Source: JABDBE01 sp963832245
GTDB taxonomy: Bacteria > Acidobacteriota > Terriglobia > Terriglobales > Acidobacteriaceae
DNA: 64,000 bases
Assembly (NCBI GenBank): GCA_963832245.1
Contig: CAWHTG010000003.1
Span: 372,001-436,000, forward strand
Direction of reading: 5' to 3'
Position numbers and translations under genes: made by a program. Of this stretch, positions 1-8,426 are shown in pieces. How positions within the stretch are numbered: the first letter of the stretch is position 1; the number at the start of each line of letters is the position of its first letter. The notes beneath the pieces are model-generated. The model had not been told where the DNA came from, searched no databases, and saw only the letters and a program-made list of their open reading frames with translations.

Positions 1-56
1 GCGGGCGCATGTTCGTGCCGATCATGTAGTGGTGGCGAGGAAGAAGAAGTAGGCGA

Positions 57-803
57 TTGCCTCTTTCTTCCGACGCCTTCTTTCTTAAAGAGCCCCCATC
101 CCTTCTGCAGCAAGGGGACATCGTCGCCGGTGTCCCCTTGCTGCTTCTTCCTCCAGCGGAATCTCTTGTGTTGATTCGCTCGCCACATCGGAGATTTCCA
201 TTGGAACACCTCGAGCCCGGAGAAGCAGTCCTCGTCAACGAGAAAACACTAAACGATGCTTTTGAGACGGGAAGCGAATACGCGGCTGTTTCTGTACAAC
301 GTGGATTGGCGATGCTTATCACGCCGACGTGCGATCTTCAACAACCGGATGGGGTATGGGCGGTTTGGCCGCTCAGACCAATCGGCGGAGCCGGGATTGA
401 TATTGGAAACCTTGATGCGGGAAAGTACGCAAATCTCACCCGAGTCCCAGACCACGATTATTTTGAGGAAGTGTTTATCGATCTAACCGATATTCGTCCC
501 GTCAGGCCCGAACAGTTTCTCTTGAAGAATCGGGTTGCCAGCATCACAAGGGAAGCCGAGGACGAGATTCTACAAAAGTATCACCGTGCGCTCGGAAGGA
601 CCTGGGGCTACGCCCAAGGTGAGACCATAGACCCGCTCGGTAAATACCAAACAGGAGCTTTCCGTTGTGCGCAATGCAACCTTTACGATGTCAGCGTGAC
701 GACGATCCAATTGAAAGCAGGGATGCAAGCTCCTGAGTGCGAGAACTGCAAAAGGATCGGCAAGTCAGCACAATGGTATCCGCTGACGAAGCACAGGAAA
801 TGA
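57..803 (+). CDS. Unrecognised protein with TPTCDL motif and C-terminal zinc ribbon
   Basis: 248 residues read from a TTG start preceded by a purine-rich stretch (gaggaagaagaag), which is a plausible ribosome site; no better ATG exists upstream. I cannot name the family. The middle contains a hydrophobic strand ending in T89-P-T-C-D-L94, which resembles the 'sQDCDL' motif of some proteins found near restriction or defence genes, but this is only a resemblance. The C-terminus has two CxxC pairs (C204/C207 and C228/C231) that should form a zinc ribbon. There is no signal peptide or membrane segment, so it is probably cytoplasmic. It lies next to a truncated tRNA gene, which suggests an accessory location. 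Function unknown. Confidence 0.7.
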   Translation: MPLSSDAFFLKEPPSLLQQGDIVAGVPLLLLPPAESLVLIRSPHRRFPLEHLEPGEAVLVNEKTLNDAFETGSEYAAVSVQRGLAMLITPTCDLQQPDGVWAVWPLRPIGGAGIDIGNLDAGKYANLTRVPDHDYFEEVFIDLTDIRPVRPEQFLLKNRVASITREAEDEILQKYHRALGRTWGYAQGETIDPLGKYQTGAFRCAQCNLYDVSVTTIQLKAGMQAPECENCKRIGKSAQWYPLTKHRK

Positions 804-953
804 CAGCGCCAATTGTGTAACCGGAATGTAACTCACCGAGGTAAACCGAGAGGCATGGAGAAGCACTTAGCGCAACCTGCCCATTTTGCCCATTCCGAGG
901 ATGCTCTTTTGCGTCCAATGACTTCCGAAAAAAGCGGGCCGTTATGCGCGGGT

Positions 954-992
954 TCCTAAGTCCAGCGCGTCTGCCAATTCCGCCATCCCGGC
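954..992 (-). tRNA. 5' half of a tRNA-Leu(UAG) gene; 3' half missing
   Basis: Read on the minus strand from 992, the sequence is a standard leucine tRNA: acceptor strand GCCGGGA, D-arm GGCGGAATTGGCAGACGC, 5' anticodon strand CTGGA and loop CTTAGGA (anticodon TAG at 956-958). The expected 3' strand TCCAG is replaced by ACCCG, which pairs at only three of five positions. No variable arm, T-loop (GGTTCGAATCC type) or TCCCGGC acceptor strand follows down to the end of the preceding gene at 803. It is therefore a broken gene, probably an integration scar or remnant attachment site. A group I intron at this site is unlikely, because no 3' exon lies within the 150 available bases. Confidence 0.6.
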
Positions 993-1229
993 AATTCGGT
1001 GATGTCAGACTCACTCACGGTATTGTAACGTTCGAACAGGCCACGCGTCTTGCGCTCCAGATCAACCTGCTTAACCTTGCATTTGTACGAGAAGTTCGGT
1101 CTTGCGATCCCAAGAGTTCACGCAAGGGGAGTCGGCACATGCAGGGAACAAATCATTCTTTGATTTTGGATAGATTGTTGGGGAACTGTCACGCCAGCAA
1201 ATGATCGAGTTTTTTCAACCCGAGCAAAG

Positions 1230-1763
1230 CTACTGCAATTGCAACCAATTGGGCGGAGTGACGCAAACGACGTTCGTGATTCCAGGAGCTGCGTTGAATG
1301 ACGCGTTGTAGTGAATCACGCCGTCTTCGTTGGAGCAGAAGCCGCGTACGCCACTCTGGTTAAATGCAGCGGCGGAACCACTCACGGTATAGCCCAAGAA
1401 CGGGGGGCCAGCCGGGTTCCACATGGCAAAATAGTAACCGCTCTTGGCATTTGCTACGACCGTGGCGCGTGACAGCGCCCAGTCAATCAGGCAAGCATTA
1501 AGCAGAACCGGTCCGCCAACCGGGCAACCAGTCGCGGCTGGCGGCCCGAGCGCAGCCAGGGTGGTCGAATAGCCATTCGCCGGATACATGGAGTAATAGC
1601 TAACCTGAGCCGTGTTGGTGGTACGAACCGAGCTGGCCGCAGACGATTCATTAGCCGAAATGCGTGCCCGCAAAAGGTTGGGGATGGCGATAGCAGCAAT
1701 GATAAGGATGATCGCCACGACGATGAGCAACTCGATGAGTGAAAAACCCTTCTGTCTCCGCAT
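1230..1763 (-). CDS. Type IV pilin-like prepilin (major-pilin type)
   Basis: 177 residues from an ATG at 1763, chosen because AAGGGGAG sits seven bases upstream; a longer frame exists but has no ribosome site. The very short leader MRRQKG precedes a prepilin peptidase site, then FSLIELL with the conserved Glu5 and an uninterrupted hydrophobic helix of about 22 residues, as in PilA/GspG-type pilins. After cleavage at the cytoplasmic face it would assemble into a pilus or pseudopilus. The C-terminal globular part has four cysteines (in TGCPV, NACLI, GFCSN and VVCVT) that could form disulfides. The gene is single, with no pilus assembly genes beside it, and has a sigma-54-like promoter upstream. 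Pilin class is confident; fibre type is not resolved. Confidence 0.88.
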   Translation of the reverse strand: MRRQKGFSLIELLIVVAIILIIAAIAIPNLLRARISANESSAASSVRTTNTAQVSYYSMYPANGYSTTLAALGPPAATGCPVGGPVLLNACLIDWALSRATVVANAKSGYYFAMWNPAGPPFLGYTVSGSAAAFNQSGVRGFCSNEDGVIHYNASFNAAPGITNVVCVTPPNWLQLQ

Positions 1764-1902
1764 GTCATCTCCCCTTGGTTGTCTGGACCATTCCGCTTGC
1801 AAGAATAAGTGAAAGTTAGCCTACGGTCTGTTCGGAATCGGTTAGGTGGGATTACTAAAGTTTACTCGCTTATAGAAAAATGAATCTGAAACCCGGCACA
1901 AA

Positions 1903-1919
1903 TGGCAGAGGATGTGCCA
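1903..1919 (-). promoter_or_regulatory. Sigma-54 (-24/-12) promoter of the pilin gene
   Basis: On the minus strand TGGCACATCCTCTGCCA reads TGGCAC-N5-CTGC, close to the RpoN consensus TGGCAC-N5-TTGCW, with exactly ten bases between the GG and GC dinucleotides. It points at the pilin and would give a leader of about 130 nucleotides. Sigma-54 control of pilA is well known in other bacteria. The activator is not in this window. Confidence 0.6.
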
Positions 1920-2115
1920 TTTTCAATCGCTTTCAGTCCATATTGCGTGACCCCAGATAGCCATGCCGAATGTCAAGCCATCGTTCCCTGACGCTCTCCT
2001 ACAAACACAGGGTCCTTCCCATAGAAATTGCTCAGCGGTTACCATGCAGAATCGAGGGGAGTCCCAGGGTTATTGGGTAACGAGCAAGGAGGCCTTGGAC
2101 TGACAGTGCGTGCCC

Positions 2116-2149
2116 AAAGAAAAAGGCCGGAACCCTGTCAGCCCGGCCT
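2116..2149 (-). terminator. Rho-independent terminator, reverse strand
   Basis: On the minus strand AGGCCGG (2149-2143) pairs with CCGGCCT (2130-2124) around a 12-base loop and is followed immediately by a T-rich tail, TTTTTCTTT. It can only serve a reverse-strand transcript coming from the right, such as the small gene at 2372-2593 or an untranslated RNA between them. Confidence 0.7.
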
Positions 2150-2371
2150 GAAACGTGCGCTTAGAGTGCAGAACAAGTGCGGTCGTGAGGGTCACGAATG
2201 TCCGCTCCCTACCGACACTAACCCATGACCGCTAACATTCAGTCGCGATCCTAGACCGCACATCGGACCCAGGCAATACAGCGAATACCGTAGTCATCGT
2301 TCATGCCACATCGCCGCGATGCGCTGTACTGCCCTGATTCCCTGATCAGCCCAATCCCGTAGTGGCTTCGC

Positions 2372-2593
2372 TCAGTTGATCCAACGGCTAGGAGATTCTT
2401 CTCCGGTTTCCTCTTCAGACTTATTGTGCTTCGGAGGCGTTCGCCCGTCCATCCATATCATGACCATGAAGTGGTTTTGACGATGGATCGTATCAGCCTG
2501 CGATTCTATGGTTTGAAACTGGGCACGGATTGTCTTCAATGCCAAGGCGTAGTCGCGCCGGCTTGGCTGCTTCTTGGGTTCACGTTGCTTCAT
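2372..2593 (-). CDS. Possible small basic protein, unrecognised
   Basis: 73 residues starting MKQREPKKQPSRRD, with AGAGGG a few bases before the ATG. The product is hydrophilic, with a Gln/Arg-rich helical middle and an acidic tail (KSEEETGEES). No family is recognised. A reverse-strand terminator at 2116-2149 shows that something is transcribed leftwards here, which gives modest support. The frame remains open upstream to 2680, but that part looks non-coding. It could be a chance frame inside a non-coding RNA. Confidence 0.38.
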   Translation of the reverse strand: MKQREPKKQPSRRDYALALKTIRAQFQTIESQADTIHRQNHFMVMIWMDGRTPPKHNKSEEETGEESPSRWIN

Positions 2594-2745
2594 CACGCCC
2601 TCTGCTCTTTCGATACTCCCGCGTAATCTGCCGTTGCCCTCATTTGCGAAAAAAGACACGAATCGTGACAAACCCGCCACAAGTCGGCCAGGTCCTCCTT
2701 CCCCAAAATTCCCTTTTTCCTCCGCTGCCGCTAAACTGAGTACTT

Positions 2746-3042
2746 ATGAACAATCCATCGCAACCCAACATCCGCCTGGTGAACGCTCCTGACTATCGCG
2801 AGAGCTATGCCAACAGCGTCCAGGTGCGGGTGAATGTTTGGGATTTCTTTCTGGTTTTCGGCACTTTGCAACAGCAGAGCGAAACGCAGGTGGAAGTCAA
2901 GAACTTTCAGGGCATCTATCTGAGCCCGCAGCAAGCCAAAGCGCTGATGTCCATTTTGCAGCAAAATGTCTCTGGCTACGAGAGCACATTTGGCGAGATC
3001 AAGCTGGATCCCCGAATGGCAACCGCCGGACCCGTACATTAA
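2746..3042 (+). CDS. DUF3467 family protein
   Basis: 98 residues. The sequence pattern is typical of the small DUF3467 family: a Tyr-Ala-Asn/Val-rich N-terminal strand (ESYANSVQVRVN), then VWDFFLVFG, then a C-terminal helix YLSPQQAKALMSILQQN followed by YESTFGEI. Family members are about 90-110 residues, predicted cytoplasmic, of unknown biochemical function and widespread in bacteria and archaea. The start at the ATG has only a weak ribosome site. The downstream glycosyltransferase begins ten bases after the stop, so the two are probably co-transcribed; whether they share a role is not known. Confidence 0.85.
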   Translation: MNNPSQPNIRLVNAPDYRESYANSVQVRVNVWDFFLVFGTLQQQSETQVEVKNFQGIYLSPQQAKALMSILQQNVSGYESTFGEIKLDPRMATAGPVH

Positions 3043-3051
3043 ACTGCTGCG

Positions 3052-4707
3052 GTGGCCGAAGGCATCGATCAGCGGCGCAAGTATGCTGCAACCTTGATTT
3101 TTGCGCTGTTCTTCCTGGTGCTCTTAGCATTGCACATCCCCCTGCTGCGCCTCCCTTATTTCTGGGATGAAGCGGGATACTACGCGCCCGCCGCTCGCGA
3201 TCTGTTCCTGCATGGCACGCTCATTCCCCATTCTTCTGTCTCTAACGCCCATCCCCCGCTAGTTATGGCGTATCTGGCCTTGGCTTGGAAGTTCCTGGGC
3301 TATACTCCCTGGGTAACCCGCGCGGCGATGTTGGCGCTGGCCGCATTTTCTTTGCTGGGTGTGTTTCGACTTGCCCAGCGAGTTGCCAACACGGAAGTCG
3401 CGGTTGCCTCCGCCATCTGCACCGCAGTCTATCCGGTTTTCTTTGCGCAAAGTTCGCTGGCCCACCTCGATTTGGCGGCCGCTGGATTCACGTTCTGGGG
3501 CCTACTCGCTTATGTCGAGAAGCGCCGATGGACCTCAGTCTTGTGGTTCTCGCTGGGATGCCTCGCCAAAGAAACCGCCATCCTGGCTCCTATCGCTCTT
3601 TTCACCTGGGAGTTAATTAGAGCCTCATTGAAGCGGGAGGGCACGGCTTCAGCCGTTCCGTTGAGGCTGATTGAGGAGCGGGCTTTAACCCCTGAGGTCA
3701 GTCAAGGAAAAGGAGCGGGATCCGGGGTGCTTCTCTTTCCACTAGCTCCGTTACTGCTCTGGTATTCCTTCCACTACGCTCGCACTGGATTCATCTTCGG
3801 CAACCCGGAATTCTTCCGCTACAACGTGCAAGCCACCATGCAGCCGCTCCGCGTCCTGCTCGCACTCGGCTTGCGGTTGTGGCAACTCGTGGGATATCTC
3901 AACCTGTACTTTCTCACCATAGCGGCAATAGTGGCGATGCGTCTTCCCCCTCTGCACGACCATGGTGAGGAACGCCAACGAATCCCGCTGAATGTGCAAT
4001 TCTGTTTTCTCGCGGTAATCACAGCCTACGTGATGACCATGGCCGTGGTGGGCGGCGCGGTGCTTGCCCGTTACATGCTTCCAGTGGTTCCACTGGTGAT
4101 CATCCTTTGCGTTTCCACGCTGAGGCGAAGAGTGCGCCTCTGGCGTGGCGTGATTGCGATTGTGGTGCTGGCATTTGTAGAGGCGCTATTTGTCAATCCC
4201 CCATATGGATTCTCCATCGAAGACAATCTTGCCTACCGCGACTACATTTTGCTCCACCAGCATGTCGAGGACTTCGTAGAGGCGCGTTATCCTACAGCCC
4301 GCGTGCTGACCGCTTGGCCAGGCAGTGACGAACTTACGCGCCCTTACCTCGGCTATGTCACGCATCCCATGCGCGTTTTTCGCATTGAGGATTTCACGGT
4401 TGAACAACTCATGGCTGCGTCCGATCTGCGCTCAAATTTCGACGTGGCAATGGTCTTCTCCACCAAATACGAACCGCCGCATCCCTGGCTCGAGCGTTGG
4501 GACACATGGCAGCGATGGAAAACACAATTCTTCGGGTACCACCGCGACGTCCCGGCGGCCGCGGCCGCACAGATTTTGGGAGGGCGTCTCGTCTATCAGG
4601 ACGGTCGCCATGGCCAGTGGATCGGAGTTATTGAAATGGAGCGGATGGAAGAGGCAGCGAAACCTGCGATTGACCGAAATTGGTCAATCGGACAGCCGAA
4701 TCGATGA
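3052..4707 (+). CDS. GT39/PMT-type membrane glycosyltransferase
   Basis: 551 residues from a GTG start. Hydrophobic helices fill residues 12-400, and a soluble C-terminal domain follows. The signature of the ArnT/PMT superfamily is present: after the first helix comes LPYFWDEAGYY with the acidic pair D39-E40, and the following loop has SNAHPPLVMAYLALAWK. These enzymes transfer a sugar from a polyprenyl-phosphate donor to lipid or protein on the periplasmic face. Acceptor and donor cannot be read from the sequence. It follows the DUF3467 gene closely. A perfect 9-bp inverted repeat (4667-4675/4682-4690) lies inside the last codons and may act as an mRNA 3' hairpin. Confidence 0.82.
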   Translation: MAEGIDQRRKYAATLIFALFFLVLLALHIPLLRLPYFWDEAGYYAPAARDLFLHGTLIPHSSVSNAHPPLVMAYLALAWKFLGYTPWVTRAAMLALAAFSLLGVFRLAQRVANTEVAVASAICTAVYPVFFAQSSLAHLDLAAAGFTFWGLLAYVEKRRWTSVLWFSLGCLAKETAILAPIALFTWELIRASLKREGTASAVPLRLIEERALTPEVSQGKGAGSGVLLFPLAPLLLWYSFHYARTGFIFGNPEFFRYNVQATMQPLRVLLALGLRLWQLVGYLNLYFLTIAAIVAMRLPPLHDHGEERQRIPLNVQFCFLAVITAYVMTMAVVGGAVLARYMLPVVPLVIILCVSTLRRRVRLWRGVIAIVVLAFVEALFVNPPYGFSIEDNLAYRDYILLHQHVEDFVEARYPTARVLTAWPGSDELTRPYLGYVTHPMRVFRIEDFTVEQLMAASDLRSNFDVAMVFSTKYEPPHPWLERWDTWQRWKTQFFGYHRDVPAAAAAQILGGRLVYQDGRHGQWIGVIEMERMEEAAKPAIDRNWSIGQPNR

Positions 4708-5129
4708 GTTACGTTGGCTGCGATTGTTTTCCAGTGTGCCCACGCATTTGTGCTGTTTGAACGCTTGCACAGCTTCATCAGATGGCGCTCTGAGAGTTGA
4801 TACGTTGCGTGGAATAAAATCCCTCCAGTTGCAAACGCTGCAGGCCCAGCCCGCGAAGAATGCGGTTTGTCTCCAAATCAAATCTCGTTTTACCTCGGCC
4901 ATGGGATCAGCATCTCACGAAAGAGTTAAAGGGTAGAGCTAAAAATCGCTTTCGGTTGCGCTTCTTTCCCAATTCGGCAAATGATCACGCCCTCGGTTCA
5001 GCGCCTGAAAAATTAGGTGCTCGGCTGTTTCCCAGTCCCATTTCATACCGATTTCGATTAATCGTGGCCCGCACTGCGCTAATTTCGAAAGAACGCTCTA
5101 CGCAGCTCTGATGCGCGGTCTCTACTTGG
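4708..5129. other. Intergenic gap between convergent genes
   Basis: About 420 bases between the glycosyltransferase (forward) and the amidohydrolase (reverse). I see no credible coding frame, RNA gene, repeat or T-tailed terminator in it. Confidence 0.5.
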
Positions 5130-6419
5130 TTATTTCCGATACACCATGCCGCCCTTCATAACAAAACTTACTTTTTCCAGCACGGTGATGTCCTGCGACG
5201 GGTCTCCGGGGACGGCGATGACATCGGCGAAATAGCCCGGTTTCAGTTCGCCGATCTGTCCTTGCCAGCCGAGCAATTTGGCTCCGTTCAACAGGTCGGC
5301 CTGCAGCGTGGCCAGCGGGGTCATTCCGTACTTCACCATCAGTTCCAACTCGCGCGCTTGCGTGCCGTGAGGGAAGGGGCCGACGTCCGATCCCACTGCC
5401 ATGGGCACACCGGCTGCGAGCTGCTTGCGCAACTCGAGTGCATGCAGGTCGAGCATCTGGCGATCGTGGGTTCGCTGCTCGGGCGAGTCGGCATGTTCGG
5501 AGAAATATTCCCAGATAGTAAAGGTGGGCACGGCGAAGATTTGCTTTTCATGCATGATCCGCATGGTCTCCTCGCCGAGTTGATTAGCATGCTCGATCGA
5601 GACTACGCCGGCCCTGGCCGCATAAAGCGTTCCGGGCTCGCCCGTGGCGTGAACCGCGACCCGCTTACCGGAGCGGGCGGCTTCCTCTACCGCGACTTTG
5701 AGTTCGGTTTCGCTGTACTGGTAAATCGTGGAGAAGCGGCCGTCGCGAACCAAGTCGGGACCGGTTTCGTAGATCTTGATGAAATCGGCGCCCTCCTTGA
5801 GTTGCTGGCGAATCGCGGTCACGAGCTCGGGAATGCTGTTGGCATAGGTGGCGTTCGACAACACGTGTTGCGCGGGATTGAAACGATTGGCGTCTTCGTG
5901 TCCGCCGAGAATGTCGATGGCGTTGCCGCTGATGCGCAGGCGAGGTCCGGGCACGAGGCCCTGATCGATTGCGTTGCGCACCGCGGTATCGGCCGAACCC
6001 GCGCCCTCGGTGCCCAGGTCGCGCTCCGCCGTGAAGCCTGCCATCAGGTCGGCCTTAGCTGCGAGGACGGCCATGATTGTTCGTTGCGGGACGGACTCCT
6101 CGACCGTCTGCAGGTCTTCTGCGCCGGGATGTAGAAAAAGATGGACATGGGCGTCAATCAAACCGGGCAACAAAGTGTTGTCTCCCAGATCGATGGTTTC
6201 CACGCCTGTGGGGTGAGTCACCTTTGATCCCACTTCGGCGATTCGTTCGCTCTGCACCAGCACTTCGCCGGGTCTCATGATTCGTCCGCTTTCGATGTCG
6301 AGCAGACGCGCAGCATGCAGCACAATCGAGTGCGGCGATTCTGTCTGGGACTGAGCGGTGGAGATCAGGATGCAGGTCAGGGCTAGTGCGCTCAGGGCAG
6401 GGAAGTTTGGCTTTTTCAT
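5130..6419 (-). CDS. Secreted metal-dependent amidohydrolase (imidazolonepropionase/prolidase-like)
   Basis: 429 residues with an N-terminal signal peptide ending near residue 24 (TAQSQT), so exported. It is a complete subtype-I amidohydrolase: DAHVHL supplies H91 and H93, FIKIYETG supplies the bridging lysine K215, H257 (VAVHATG) and H277 (SIEHANQ) complete the metal ligands, and D345 (VGSDVG) is the catalytic acid. Flanking beta-sandwich segments are present at both ends. The closest named relatives are secreted Xaa-Pro dipeptidases and imidazolonepropionase-like hydrolases abundant in acidobacteria. Substrate is not predictable; a periplasmic dipeptidase or cyclic-amide hydrolase role is likely. 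It is transcribed alone. Confidence 0.85.
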   Translation of the reverse strand: MKKPNFPALSALALTCILISTAQSQTESPHSIVLHAARLLDIESGRIMRPGEVLVQSERIAEVGSKVTHPTGVETIDLGDNTLLPGLIDAHVHLFLHPGAEDLQTVEESVPQRTIMAVLAAKADLMAGFTAERDLGTEGAGSADTAVRNAIDQGLVPGPRLRISGNAIDILGGHEDANRFNPAQHVLSNATYANSIPELVTAIRQQLKEGADFIKIYETGPDLVRDGRFSTIYQYSETELKVAVEEAARSGKRVAVHATGEPGTLYAARAGVVSIEHANQLGEETMRIMHEKQIFAVPTFTIWEYFSEHADSPEQRTHDRQMLDLHALELRKQLAAGVPMAVGSDVGPFPHGTQARELELMVKYGMTPLATLQADLLNGAKLLGWQGQIGELKPGYFADVIAVPGDPSQDITVLEKVSFVMKGGMVYRK

Positions 6420-6598
6420 GGTTGTCGGACGATGGTACCACTTGAAGATGGGGAATTGGTTCCGGAGTTTTGCCTACGCTTTCCCACGGGATTCCGAACC
6501 TTCAGTCCCGGCACGACAGTAACGTCGTCACAGGAAGTCTGCTGCCGATAGCATGAAGATCGATCTGCTCATCCGGAGCCTAGGATCGGGGGTCTGCC

Positions 6599-7114
6599 AT
6601 GCGTCAAGCGCACAAAATCGTCGTGGTTGCAGGGGTAGTCTTATTCGTCGTTATCAGCAGCTATGGACAATCGCTGGGGGATGTGGCTCGCGAGCATCGT
6701 CAGAAGCAGTCAAAGGACGCTCATACCACAGGCAAGGTGGTCACAAACGAAGACATTCCAGAACACGCGGAACCCGTATCCTGCACTTCCGAAAGCACCG
6801 ACGAACACGATACTGCTCCCGGATCGCCTGCCTCCAACGACACTCGCGCAGGTGAACAGTGGAAGGCGAAGATCGCAGCGCAGAAGAATTCCGTTGCAGC
6901 TTTGCAGAACCAAATCGACAAAATCAACTCGTCGATTCATTTTGTAGAAGCCAATCGCTACTACAACGGCGTGCAATACAACGAGCGCCAGGCTCAAAAG
7001 CAAGACGAAGTGCAGCGATTGCAAAAGCAACTGGACGAACAGAAGAAAAACCTCGAAGACATGCAGGAGTCGGCGCGCAAAGCTGGATTGGGGAGTTCAG
7101 TCTACGAGCCCTAG
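6599..7114 (+). CDS. Secreted coiled-coil protein of SLGDVA type
   Basis: 171 residues. A signal peptide (MRQAHK followed by a hydrophobic core to about residue 24) precedes SLGDVAREHRQKQ and VVTNEDIPEH, a recurring N-terminal pattern in exported acidobacterial proteins of unknown function. A Ser/Thr/Asp-rich linker follows (residues 60-85). Residues 86-160 form a long charged helix predicted to be a coiled coil. There is a single cysteine (C62) and no lipobox. Likely a periplasmic or surface structural protein. No ATG upstream fits better. Confidence 0.72.
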   Translation: MRQAHKIVVVAGVVLFVVISSYGQSLGDVAREHRQKQSKDAHTTGKVVTNEDIPEHAEPVSCTSESTDEHDTAPGSPASNDTRAGEQWKAKIAAQKNSVAALQNQIDKINSSIHFVEANRYYNGVQYNERQAQKQDEVQRLQKQLDEQKKNLEDMQESARKAGLGSSVYEP

Positions 7115-7175
7115 GCGGCTCAGTTTCGCCCCTGGCTCCGCGCTCTTTTGAGAAAAATGGCAGAGTGGTAAATGT

Positions 7176-8363
7176 TTAAGTCGCCGCCATGAGATGGCAG
7201 GAATGTGTCTTCACGATCAGCCAGACTTCGCGGCCGGGTTGAAGTTGGAGGGAATCGCGGGCGGCTAAGGTGAGGTGGACTTCCATCTCCACGCCGCAAT
7301 TTACCCGTGCTGCCACGATGACGTCCCGTTGTTCCAACGAAAGCAGGCGTCCGGGAATTAGGTTGCGGGCGCTCAAGCCTGCAGGTTGGACCGTGGCCAG
7401 CAGGATGTCGCCGGCGCGAATCCCGATGAGCAGCGTGGAACCTGTTTCTGCCCGTACCAGCGGCGTTTCCAGTTCCACGTCGCTCCCAGCGATGCGACAA
7501 GTCATAGTGCCGCGATCTTCATGAGCTGACGCGACGACGGCGTGGAAAATGTTTTCGAAGCCGATGAGTTGTGCCAGCGATTCGCGACGGGGAGCGGCCA
7601 TGACTCCGTGCGGGGTGCCATCCGCGATAATGCGGCCGTTTTCGAGGACGAGCACGCGATCTCCCAAGGCAAAGACCTCTTCGCGGTTGTGGGTTACGTA
7701 CAGGATCGGAATGTTGTAGGCTGCGTTCCAGGCCCGCAGGTCGTCAATTATTTTCGATTTGGTGGCCGCGTCGAGGGCGGCGAGCGGCTCATCGAGCAGC
7801 AGGACGCAGGGATCGGTCACGAGGGTGCGAGCCAGAGCTACTCGTTGGCGTTCGCCGCCGGAAATCTCTCCTGGCGTGCGGTCGCGCAGATGCGTGATAC
7901 GAAATGATTCGAGAATGGCGTCACTTTTCTTTCGTCGTTCACTCCTGTTTTTATTTAAGCGAGCAAGGTCTAAGGCATCGAGGCCGTATTCGACATTTTT
8001 CCTTACCGTGAGATGGGGAAAAAGAGCGAGGTCCTGAAAAACGTAGCCGAGTCTGCGGCTTTGGACGGGAATATTGGTCCGCTGAGTTTGATCGAAGAAG
8101 GCACGCTCCCCGACCGTGATCTTGCCGGAGTCTGGAATCGTTAGACCCGCAATGCAGTCAAGCAGGGTAGTCTTTCCCGCTCCGGATGGCCCGAAAATAA
8201 TGGTGATTCCGGGGGAGATGGTGAATGTCACGTCGAGCGTGAAATCACGTCCTGCGTTGGCAAAGCGTTTGCGGAGCTGTACGGTTAGTGCGTCTTGCAT
8301 GCCGACATTGGCTCCATCCGTTTTCATTGGCTCGAGCGAAAAGGCTTGAACCACGAAGGACAT
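7176..8363 (-). CDS. modC: Molybdate ABC transporter ATP-binding protein ModC
   Basis: 395 residues. ABC ATPase with Walker A GPSGAGKT (58-65), Q-loop Q110, signature ISGGERQ (167-173), Walker B CVLLLDEP (186-193) and switch H225. Residues 300-390 form the C-terminal TOBE (molybdate/sulfate-binding regulatory) domain that marks ModC rather than a generic ABC subunit. It couples ATP hydrolysis to molybdate uptake at the inner membrane. The ABC fold begins near residue 23, so translation may start at the ATG at 8327 or 8300; the 8363 start has a better purine-rich site (GAGAGAAG). It follows modB on the same strand. No modA lies beside it. Confidence 0.88.
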   Translation of the reverse strand: MSFVVQAFSLEPMKTDGANVGMQDALTVQLRKRFANAGRDFTLDVTFTISPGITIIFGPSGAGKTTLLDCIAGLTIPDSGKITVGERAFFDQTQRTNIPVQSRRLGYVFQDLALFPHLTVRKNVEYGLDALDLARLNKNRSERRKKSDAILESFRITHLRDRTPGEISGGERQRVALARTLVTDPCVLLLDEPLAALDAATKSKIIDDLRAWNAAYNIPILYVTHNREEVFALGDRVLVLENGRIIADGTPHGVMAAPRRESLAQLIGFENIFHAVVASAHEDRGTMTCRIAGSDVELETPLVRAETGSTLLIGIRAGDILLATVQPAGLSARNLIPGRLLSLEQRDVIVAARVNCGVEMEVHLTLAARDSLQLQPGREVWLIVKTHSCHLMAAT

Positions 8364-8426
8364 CTTCGACTTCTCTCAGCCCTCAGCTCCGGTTCACAAC
8401 GGAAAGCAACAGCCTGCCGGCTGGGA

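Noticed and set aside
804..950. 3' exon of an intron-containing tRNA-Leu
   Set aside because: No T-loop or matching acceptor strand found in this interval.
5262..6134. 290-codon open frame antisense to the amidohydrolase
   Set aside because: High-GC antisense artefact; the amidohydrolase on the other strand has every catalytic residue.
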